From: Chloroflexi bacterium HGW-Chloroflexi-8
GTDB taxonomy: Bacteria > Chloroflexota > Anaerolineae > Anaerolineales > Anaerolineaceae
Direction: 5' to 3'
NCBI GenBank assembly: GCA_002841995.1
Contig: PHBS01000015.1
Span: forward strand, 1-39,232
Length of the DNA stretch: 39,232 nt
Under the pieces are notes generated by a model that searched no databases, had not been told where the DNA came from, and saw nothing but the letters and a program-made list of their open reading frames with translations. Of this stretch, positions 33,118 to 39,232 are shown in pieces. The translations under genes and the position numbers were made by a program. Positions within the stretch are counted from its first letter, which is position 1. Each line of letters opens with the position of its first letter.

Positions 33118-33912
33118 TTATTTCTTTTGTATGCGCAGTGCGTAAATTCCAATTCCAAGTCCAAATAAAAGAACTAGCCCTCCCAATATTCCCAAAAGGG
33201 GAGATTGGTTTTTGGTAGTTGGATCATTTTGGATTGCTTCGCCCGCTCCGCTGATTTGTGCCCCAAAATCGACGGATGTAATGTCGCCTGCTGTCAGTAA
33301 AACATTAATAGTTGTTTGCATGGTTGCATTATAGCCTTCCGGAACTGCAATACTGATGGTGTAAGTATCTTCCGGCAGATCTGTAAAACAACTTTCGCCA
33401 GTCTGTTTGGTTTGCTCATTAATGGAAACACGTCCCAAACTATCTTTGACACTGAGCGCGCCGCCGCTAAGCGGCAATTCGACTGTCTCATCGTCAATCA
33501 ATGCATTGCCATTGATGTCATTGAATAGCAATACGCACATTTCACCTGTACCATTAAATGGTGTTGGAGAAGGAAGAATTGAAGTGGCGGTTGATAGCGG
33601 ACCGGCTGTAGGCTCAGGAGCAACCGTTCCAAGTAGTAATTCCTGTCCTACCCGCAGAAAAAGGCAACCATCTCCTTCAATATTGTTTAATAACTGCAAT
33701 TGGTCCTGGGTTATATTATTGAGCAAGGAAATACTGATGCAGGTATCATTATCTTTCACAGTGTACAGAATACGACCATCCGGCTGGGCAGTCGGGGTGT
33801 AATAATAAACTTGTATGTTTGGGTTTGCAAATACAGGAAAGGCAGTACGAATTAAAAAGACTGCCGATAAAAGCAATATTCCTGCCAAATAAAGTGATAA
33901 TTGCTTTTTCAT
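33118..33912 (-). CDS. Surface protein: LysM domain, beta domain and C-terminal anchor
   Basis: 264 residues. N-terminal signal sequence (MKKQLSLYLAGILLLSAVF, cleavage near VFA), then a LysM domain at about 48-95 (ILYTVKDNDTCISISLLNN, with the VGQELLL end), a Pro/Thr spacer, an SdrD/CarboxypepD-reg-like beta domain (LFNDINGNALIDD, TYTISIAVPEGYN), and a C-terminal membrane helix (LLGILGGLVLLFGLGIGIYA) before RIQKK. LysM domains bind N-acetylglucosamine-containing polymers such as peptidoglycan. The orientation is outside the membrane with the C-terminus anchored. Confidence 0.78.
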   Translation of the reverse strand: MKKQLSLYLAGILLLSAVFLIRTAFPVFANPNIQVYYYTPTAQPDGRILYTVKDNDTCISISLLNNITQDQLQLLNNIEGDGCLFLRVGQELLLGTVAPEPTAGPLSTATSILPSPTPFNGTGEMCVLLFNDINGNALIDDETVELPLSGGALSVKDSLGRVSINEQTKQTGESCFTDLPEDTYTISIAVPEGYNATMQTTINVLLTAGDITSVDFGAQISGAGEAIQNDPTTKNQSPLLGILGGLVLLFGLGIGIYALRIQKK

Positions 33913-34062
33913 TAGTTGGGATTATATCATAGCGCAGTATCGTAAATTGTGGTTTGAGCTCGAAAAAACCATTTTGAGGAACAATCTTTTTTATTGAGAA
34001 AACGACTTTCAAAGGCAATTCTTATTTCTCTCTTACCTTTCTTTCAATCATCATCAAGCTAG

Positions 34063-34068
34063 TATAAT
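34063..34068 (+). promoter_or_regulatory. -10 promoter element of purA
   Basis: TATAAT at 34063-34068, 40 bases upstream of the purA ATG; a matching -35 is not clear. AAGGAG lies 7 bases before the start. Confidence 0.4.
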
Positions 34069-34108
34069 TAATTAAGGAAAATCCATCGATTCATGAAGGA
34101 GAACAATC

Positions 34109-35410
34109 ATGCCGCTTAGAATTCTAGTTGGGACTCAATGGGGGGATGAAGGCAAGGGGCGTATTGTTGATTTGATGTCAGCTGAATCACATTACGTGGT
34201 TCGTTACAATGGTGGTGATAATGCCGGGCATACGGTGACTGTTGGAAAGCAGACTTTCAAGCTTCATTTGGTGCCTTCCGGAATTATTCATCCGCATACC
34301 ATCGGGATCCTGGGCAATGGTTTGGTTATAAATCCCAGATCCTTATTATCCGAAATTGAAATGTTGCGAGCGGCCGGAATTGAGGTGAGTCCGACGCGCT
34401 TAAAAATCAGTTTTGGTGCTCATCTGATAACACAGGGACATATCGCACTGGATAAAGCTAAAGAACTGGCACGTGGAAAAGGACAAATAGGTACAACCGG
34501 TCGAGGAATTGGTCCAGCGTACACCGATAAAGCCAGTCGTTCTGGCTTGAGAATTTTTGATTTATTAGATCTGAACCAGCTTGTTGTAAAAATGCGGATG
34601 CATTTGGAACAGGTAAATCAAATTTTATTATCTCAATTTAAGGCTGAACCGCTCGCGCTTTCTCCTATTTTAGAGGAGATGCTCAATCATGCCCGATTTT
34701 TACAACCTTACATTGCTGATACTGGTGCAATTTTGGATCAGGCATTAAGGGATAACCAGATTGTATTAGCGGAGGGCGCTCAGGGAATTTTGTTGGATAT
34801 TGATCATGGCAGCTACCCTTTTGTGACCAGCTCCAACGTCACTGCCACCGGTGTTTTCAGTGGATTAGGAATTGGAATACGGGTTGTGGAAAGCGTCACT
34901 GGTGCTACGAAAGCCTTCCAATCCCGTGTCGGTGCCGGTCCATTTCCGACTGAGTTGGATGGAGAAATGGCGACACGATTACGCGGAACGGGTGCAAATC
35001 CATGGGATGAATTTGGCACCACGACAGGACGGCCTCGCCGGGTTGGCTGGCTGGATGGGGTCTTATTGCGATATGCCAGGAGAATCAATGGTCTAACGGA
35101 TTTGGTTTTAACCAAACTGGATGTGTTAAGTGGTCTGGAAACAATCTCAGTCTGTAATGCTTATATGGATGAGCAAGGCCAAAAGGTTGACACCCCGGCA
35201 ATGGGTGTTTGTGAACTGGAGCGCTACCAACCTGTTTATACCCAGCTTGAAGGCTGGCAGGAAAATTTAACCGGACTTCGTTCCTGGACTGATTTACCTG
35301 AACAAGCAAAAGTTTATGTACGATTCGTTGAAAAAATCAGCGGTTTGCCGGTTTCAATGGTCTCTGTTGGTCCGGAACGATCGCAAATTATTGTTGTGCC
35401 ACGTGAATAA
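34109..35410 (+). CDS. purA: Adenylosuccinate synthetase
   Basis: 433 residues with all family marks: the GTP-binding GTQWGDEGKGRIVDLM near the N-terminus, NGGDNAGHTVTVGK (catalytic Asp/His region), GTTGRGIGPAYTDKASRSG, GAGPFPTELDGEMATRLRG and the late KLDVLSGLETI region. It joins IMP and aspartate using GTP to give adenylosuccinate, the first committed step toward AMP. Length matches the usual 425-435. The stop codon is overlapped by the start of a lipoprotein gene. Confidence 0.98.
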   Translation: MPLRILVGTQWGDEGKGRIVDLMSAESHYVVRYNGGDNAGHTVTVGKQTFKLHLVPSGIIHPHTIGILGNGLVINPRSLLSEIEMLRAAGIEVSPTRLKISFGAHLITQGHIALDKAKELARGKGQIGTTGRGIGPAYTDKASRSGLRIFDLLDLNQLVVKMRMHLEQVNQILLSQFKAEPLALSPILEEMLNHARFLQPYIADTGAILDQALRDNQIVLAEGAQGILLDIDHGSYPFVTSSNVTATGVFSGLGIGIRVVESVTGATKAFQSRVGAGPFPTELDGEMATRLRGTGANPWDEFGTTTGRPRRVGWLDGVLLRYARRINGLTDLVLTKLDVLSGLETISVCNAYMDEQGQKVDTPAMGVCELERYQPVYTQLEGWQENLTGLRSWTDLPEQAKVYVRFVEKISGLPVSMVSVGPERSQIIVVPRE

Positions 35411-36203
35411 ATTCTTTGCCTGTGTCCTTCTGATCATTGGAGTGGGGTTATTTTCTGCTTGTTCAGGATTGGTGCCTGAACCGACCCCCATCCCACCAAC
35501 GGATACCCCAACCATAACACCCACAAACACTGCGACCATTGTCTGGTTTCCACCCACCGAGACGCCCACACCCATCCCGACACGACTTATAGAACCGACT
35601 TCTGAAATGCGGCCAGGGATTGGAACAGTGATTTTGAATGATGGATTTAGTGAGAATCTGAATTGGCGTACTGGCACGTATAGTGCGGGAAATATTGCTC
35701 AGGTGGACAAGTCCATCACCCTGGCAGTCCAGCAACCAAAAAGCTTTTTAATTACCTTTTTATCTGAACCATCTTTCGATCAATTTGATGTCAAGGTGAA
35801 AGTCGATGTCAGTCTTTGTCGTGGGGAAGATGCCTATGGTCTATTGATCAGGGCAGCTTCTGATTGGGACTATTATCGCTTCTTAGTGAACTGCAATGGA
35901 AATGCAAAAGCGGAACGAATTCGCAATAGCCAGACCTTACCCCTGCAGGATTGGACACCGGCTGGAATTATCCAGGGTGCTCCAATTGTCACAAATCTTG
36001 AAGTTTGGGCGAATGGCAGCGAGATGCGCTTCTTTGTAAATGATGTGTATATTTTTACGGTAAAGGATCCGGTTTTTACCTCCGGCCAGCTTGGTTTGAT
36101 GGCACGATCTGCTGGAGACACAGCCTTGACAGTCAATTTTCAGAAATTAGTTGTCAGCGAGTTGGATGTTTTGAAGATAAACTCTGTAACAGCAACACCG
36201 TGA
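35403..36203 (+). CDS. Lipoprotein with jelly-roll/LamG-like domain, coupled to purA
   Basis: 266 residues from GTG 35403, which overlaps the last 8 bases of purA (CGTGAATAA). The frame upstream within purA has no better start. Signal peptide (KFFACVLLIIGVGLFSAC) with lipobox FSAC at about residue 19; a Pro/Thr-rich spacer at about 22-65; then a beta-sandwich domain with FSENLNWRTGTYSAG, DAYGLLIRAASDWDYYRFLV, LEVWANGSEMRFFVNDVYIF and GQLGLMARSAGD. This repeat order resembles the LamG/DUF1080 (concanavalin-like) fold often used for binding polysaccharide. No catalytic motif noted. Co-transcription with purA is unusual. No ribosome binding site precedes the GTG, so translation may depend on purA. 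Confidence 0.7.
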   Translation: MNKFFACVLLIIGVGLFSACSGLVPEPTPIPPTDTPTITPTNTATIVWFPPTETPTPIPTRLIEPTSEMRPGIGTVILNDGFSENLNWRTGTYSAGNIAQVDKSITLAVQQPKSFLITFLSEPSFDQFDVKVKVDVSLCRGEDAYGLLIRAASDWDYYRFLVNCNGNAKAERIRNSQTLPLQDWTPAGIIQGAPIVTNLEVWANGSEMRFFVNDVYIFTVKDPVFTSGQLGLMARSAGDTALTVNFQKLVVSELDVLKINSVTATP

Positions 36204-36340
36204 AAAGTAGAGTTTTGATCGATAAAAATTGGGGTACGAATTGAGCACCTCGTGTAGTCTGTGTAATGGAAACACGCGTGTTGTTTAGCTAACTGGATTC
36301 TAGCCTGGGTTCATTCGTTATCAAGATCAATCCGGAGAGC

Positions 36341-37117
36341 TTACCAATTGTATTTCCGGGCGATGATGAGAAAACGTTCCCCGCTGGAGGCAAAACCTCC
36401 TTGATCCTGGATGTGTTGATGCAATGCCAGCAAACGGTCATGATATTTATCAATTGAAAATCCGGGAATTTGCCATTCACATACTTTTAAGTAATATACG
36501 ACTGCGCCGATATCCAGAAATTCATAGTTGATCCTACATGTTTTCTGTTCAAGGATTTCAAACCCTTCTTCTTGCAATTGGGTCACAGCTGATTCCAGAT
36601 TCCACGATTCAAAAGTGAATGGAATACCTGGTGCTAAAAATTGATTTAACTCATCATTGTCTTTTCCCCCTACTTGCTGGGTGATAAAGATTCCACCTGG
36701 CTGTAGAATTCGCATCACTTCACCAGGCGAATAAGATTCATGGCGGTTAATGACCCGGTCGAACTGTTCGTCAGGAAAAGGCAAATTGTGATCGTTTTCC
36801 ACAAAGCTCACCACAATGCCGAGAGGTGATAATCGTTGGTGTGCAATTTCAAGATTGGGAAGCCAGGCTTCGGTCGCGGCAGTGAAGGGTGGTAATTCAG
36901 ATATCATTGACAGGAATTCGCCGCCACCTGTACCCATATCCAGCAAGGCCATGCAATCTGGCAGGTGAGAAACAACGATTTGACGGTAGTCCCAAATTGG
37001 ATCGCCTTCTAAGTAACGGTTTTTCATAAAGCTAAAATCCCAGCCCGAGAAATGGGCAGAGATAGCTTCTTTAATCAATTCATCGAAAGATTTTGAGGTG
37101 CCATTAAGGTTGGTCAA
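36341..37117 (-). CDS. SAM-dependent methyltransferase (class I)
   Basis: 258 residues from TTG 37117, overlapping the 3' end of the upstream gene (its stop is at 37104). The conserved start SFDELIKEAI and the segment ALLDMGTGGGEFLSMI (SAM-binding motif I, DxGxGxG) lie at about residues 10-75, followed by FDRVINRHE and PGGIFITQQVGG. The N-terminal marker FDELIxEA...SGWDF is seen in a group of small uncharacterised bacterial methyltransferases. Substrate unknown. Confidence 0.85.
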   Translation of the reverse strand: MTNLNGTSKSFDELIKEAISAHFSGWDFSFMKNRYLEGDPIWDYRQIVVSHLPDCMALLDMGTGGGEFLSMISELPPFTAATEAWLPNLEIAHQRLSPLGIVVSFVENDHNLPFPDEQFDRVINRHESYSPGEVMRILQPGGIFITQQVGGKDNDELNQFLAPGIPFTFESWNLESAVTQLQEEGFEILEQKTCRINYEFLDIGAVVYYLKVCEWQIPGFSIDKYHDRLLALHQHIQDQGGFASSGERFLIIARKYNW

Positions 37118-37817
37118 ATTGTGCGCAAGGATCTATAAAGGGGGTTGGTGTTGGTGGTAATATGATCGATTTTACAACTGTGTCTGCTGAAGAGATAAAC
37201 TGCATGGAAGGGATATCAAAAAAACGGATATCTCCCGAACCGGTTTTCAGTTCAAGACGCAAATTATTCTCTGAGACAATTTCCAAAGTGCCTGCCGGTG
37301 TTGGATCAAAAAAGTATTCGTACACTCCGAGTGATTCGATCGATACGATTATTAATCCCTTCTGGTCATCGGGGTATTCATGTCCGGCATAAATTTCAAC
37401 GATTTGATCTTGATACAGTCCACGAAATATGTTATTGATTTTTAAATTCTGGGTTGCCAGAAAGTCTTCACGGACAGCAAAAATTCCCATTTCAGGGATT
37501 GTTTTGGGGCTTATTTCCAGGATTCGGTTTTCGCAAATCTCTTTCAAGGAAGGTGTAGGCAGCGATTGAGCAGTGGCCTGCAGTTTAAGCATTTTTTCGA
37601 CTGGCTCAAGTTTTTCCTGTAATGCTTTTACTGTATCCGGGTCACTCTCTTTCGCAAGCGCATCCTGCAATTGGTGTGCCTGAATCTCACTGACGGTTAC
37701 CGGTGTAGTTATCACGGTGGCATTTGCGCCCACATCCGATGTATTGATCTGAATGATCCCAGTTAACAGTATCAAAATGATTATTGGCAGCCACAGCAAA
37801 ATTTTTTTGATTCTCAT
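37104..37817 (-). CDS. Secreted protein of unknown function
   Basis: 237 residues with an N-terminal signal/anchor segment (MRIKKILLWLPIIILILLTG). Then an acidic coiled helical segment (residues 40-80, SEIQAHQLQDALAKESDPDT), a beta-rich middle (IVEIYAGHEYPDDQKGLIIV) and a C-terminal end with PPTPTPFIDPCAQFDQP. Not recognised as a known family. It is the upstream partner of the methyltransferase, which starts inside its last codons, and lies 12 bases after the unknown secreted protein gene upstream, so all three are likely one operon from the promoter at 39020. Confidence 0.65.
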   Translation of the reverse strand: MRIKKILLWLPIIILILLTGIIQINTSDVGANATVITTPVTVSEIQAHQLQDALAKESDPDTVKALQEKLEPVEKMLKLQATAQSLPTPSLKEICENRILEISPKTIPEMGIFAVREDFLATQNLKINNIFRGLYQDQIVEIYAGHEYPDDQKGLIIVSIESLGVYEYFFDPTPAGTLEIVSENNLRLELKTGSGDIRFFDIPSMQFISSADTVVKSIILPPTPTPFIDPCAQFDQP

Positions 37818-37829
37818 TTTTAAATTTCC

Positions 37830-38966
37830 TTAAGGCCAATCAATATCCGTCATCCAGGGGATGTATTCCAGGGAAGTGGACGGCCAAAAATTGACTTCGT
37901 TATAAAGCTGATACCAGGCTTCCTGTGGTGTATTATCAGTGGTTAAGCAACCTGATTTATCTATCCCTCCGCAGGCCTGCAATTGCGTCATGGCGCTGAG
38001 GAATACCATTTTAGGATAACCATGATCGACACCCCATTTGCTTAAATACGCCCATTGCTTAGCATGAACGCCATTATTAAGATATATTTCCGGGATTGGC
38101 CAGGCAGGCGCTACCCGCCAGGCTGTATAATGCGCTAAGAACATCGTCCAGCCATTCACCAAAGTTGGATTTGAATTCGGATTATTTCGGGTCGGGCACC
38201 CTTCACAAGCACCATAGTTGTAAAAAATAACTGCATTGTTATCGTTATCATTAAAACCATCAACCCAGGCAACCGTGTTATCCGGATAATTCCAGGCAAG
38301 CTCAATATCATTCGCACCGGCTACGGTTACCTGATTTTCATAATTATTACTATCTACCCAGTTGCTGACATTTCTTGTCATGGCAGCCCAAACCCAACCA
38401 TGATCATATGCATTATTTTCATAACACATCCATCGAATGGTACCTTCCGGGCACCCGGTAACAGACCAATTACTCGAAAACGCAAAATTGCTGGTACCGA
38501 TACCAACCGTAATTTTTGAAACATGGTCACTACATGCCATGTAGCCATTGATGAAATTCTTTACTGCAATAGTGATATCGCTGTCACTTGTGATTTTCCA
38601 GCCCCCCTCACGGGTCTCTCGTAAAAGAATCGTCCCCAAATAACTCGAGTTTCCCCAAGGCTGACCAAAATCAAGAATTATCAGTGAATCCTGAATGCCC
38701 GATAATTGAACGGTTTGTAGACCAGCCTGACAACCCATCTGGTAAGTGGAAGTGGCACCAATGTTTTGTGGGGTCATGTACCAGGATGTCGAATAATGGG
38801 AGGGTGGTGTTGGAGATGGATTAGGTTTGAAATTGTAAACCACCGGGAAGTAATACGTATAGGGTGGTCCATCCTGCTCAAATGGAGCAGCGTCGGCCTT
38901 TTGCCACACCAGACCAAAAATTATAAAAAATATAAAAAGGAACTTGTATCTCGTCTTTTTTCTCAT
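37830..38966 (-). CDS. Secreted protein of unknown function, Trp/Tyr/Asn-rich
   Basis: 378 residues from ATG 38966, chosen over 38972 and 39020 because AGGG lies 9 bases upstream; signal peptide MRKKTRYKFLFIFFIIFGLV. The mature part has many aromatic and Asn residues and paired cysteines, with GANDIELAWNYPDN and AWVDGFND around residues 215-235, GACEGCPT and a late HAKQWAYLSKWGVDHGYPKM. This pattern resembles a family of secreted hypothetical proteins from actinobacteria, recalled by eye, with no known function. It might be a sugar-binding or glycosidase-like protein. It is expressed from a promoter at 38992-39020. Confidence 0.7.
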   Translation of the reverse strand: MRKKTRYKFLFIFFIIFGLVWQKADAAPFEQDGPPYTYYFPVVYNFKPNPSPTPPSHYSTSWYMTPQNIGATSTYQMGCQAGLQTVQLSGIQDSLIILDFGQPWGNSSYLGTILLRETREGGWKITSDSDITIAVKNFINGYMACSDHVSKITVGIGTSNFAFSSNWSVTGCPEGTIRWMCYENNAYDHGWVWAAMTRNVSNWVDSNNYENQVTVAGANDIELAWNYPDNTVAWVDGFNDNDNNAVIFYNYGACEGCPTRNNPNSNPTLVNGWTMFLAHYTAWRVAPAWPIPEIYLNNGVHAKQWAYLSKWGVDHGYPKMVFLSAMTQLQACGGIDKSGCLTTDNTPQEAWYQLYNEVNFWPSTSLEYIPWMTDIDWP

Positions 38967-38991
38967 CGGCATTAACCCTAAATGTGAAGAA

Positions 38992-39020
38992 AGTATAGCA
39001 AGAATCGTGCCAGACGACAA
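38992..39020 (-). promoter_or_regulatory. Strong candidate promoter of the three-gene minus-strand operon
   Basis: On the minus strand, TTGTCG (complement of 39015-39020) and TATACT (complement of 38992-38997) are separated by 17 bases. Transcription would start near 38985, about 20 bases before the ATG at 38966. Confidence 0.6.
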
Positions 39021-39068
39021 ATTCGATTTATTGAAACGGATCTGTAAGGTTGATGTGAAAAAATGATA

Positions 39069-39097
39069 TTGACAGTATCTTTAAATTAGATTATTAT
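39069..39097 (+). promoter_or_regulatory. Strong outward promoter at the right edge
   Basis: TTGACA (39069-39074) and TATTAT (39092-39097) are separated by 17 bases, a near-consensus housekeeping promoter pointing out of the window. Its -10 lies inside the first of two 14-bp palindromes (39087-39119). Confidence 0.6.
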
Positions 39098-39119
39098 CTA
39101 ATTATTAGATGATTATCTA
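39087..39119. promoter_or_regulatory. Tandem palindromic operator pair
   Basis: TAGATTATTATCTA (39087-39100) and TAGATGATTATCTA (39106-39119) are near-identical 14-bp palindromes separated by 5 bases, with arms TAGAT/ATCTA. Centre-to-centre distance is 19 bases. The first covers the -10 element, the second the likely transcription start, the expected placement for a repressor bound to two sites. Confidence 0.6.
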
Positions 39120-39209
39120 TTTAACACACAATCGTCATGCTGTTTTCCGTATTCGGAAGGTTGAGCGGAGCGAAGCGAACATTATCTTATTTATACATTC
39201 AATGTAGCC

Positions 39210-39232
39210 CACATCGCAAATCACATCGCAAA
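39210..39232. repeat. Direct repeat at the window end
   Basis: The 12-mer CACATCGCAAAT occurs at 39210-39221 and again, cut by the window end, at 39222-39232. It could be the beginning of a longer tandem array, which cannot be judged from here. Confidence 0.4.

Noticed and set aside
36287-36340. Possible terminator around AACACGCGTGTT (36272-36283)
   Set aside because: The palindrome leaves only four pairs around a minimal loop and the T-run is poor.

Overview
The window looks like a chromosomal stretch of a bacterium of the Chloroflexota, most likely an Anaerolineae-type lineage. This is an inference from secreted proteins and lipoproteins with Pro/Thr-rich spacers of the 'PTPTxTPT' kind, many solo genes with good AAGGAG ribosome binding sites, a moderately AT-rich composition, and gene content typical of that group. 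There are no rRNA or tRNA genes, CRISPR arrays or insertion sequences.

Layout. Positions 1-2668 hold a partial DMT-type transporter, two GNAT acetyltransferases, a small membrane protein and the most notable gene of the window: an OsmC-family gene (1562-2062) with an in-frame TGA at the position of the catalytic cysteine, followed by a hairpin with the features of a bacterial SECIS element. It is read here as a selenoprotein. Positions 2720-7934 (minus strand) carry a YbhN-type membrane protein, an SH3b lipoprotein, a GT-C-type glycosyltransferase with a possible leader peptide, a membrane-anchored cytochrome c and a TfoX-N protein. Positions 8041-10762 encode a soluble GAF histidine kinase overlapping a double zinc-ribbon protein.

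Positions 10949-17964 form a respiratory-looking block: a tightly packed minus-strand operon (a polytopic protein with HxH motifs that recalls heme-copper oxidase subunit I, a SUMF1-fold lipoprotein, heme O synthase CtaB and two unknown membrane proteins), then another membrane protein, a small lipoprotein ending in a heme motif, and a divergent Crp/Fnr-type regulator. The intergenic regions of this block repeat two palindrome classes (TTGC-N6-GCAA and TGTG-N8-CACA) that could be operators of that regulator. It is followed by an FAD-dependent oxidoreductase, a DsbA/FrnE-like thiol protein and a second Crp-type regulator.

Positions 21219-28755 are general metabolism and transport: an ABC exporter pair, a CDP-alcohol phosphatidyltransferase, a tandem GNAT protein, a Gfo/Idh/MocA oxidoreductase, an aldo/keto reductase and an MFS transporter. 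Positions 29066-38966 are dominated by cell-surface proteins (LCP-domain lipoprotein, lytic-transglycosylase-like protein, LysM protein, a jelly-roll-like lipoprotein overlapping purA, two unknown secreted proteins), together with a molybdopterin oxidoreductase, purA and a methyltransferase. The right edge holds a strong outward-facing promoter covered by two near-identical 14-bp palindromes, with the gene it serves outside the window.

All functional statements rest on motif recognition by eye. No database search was run.
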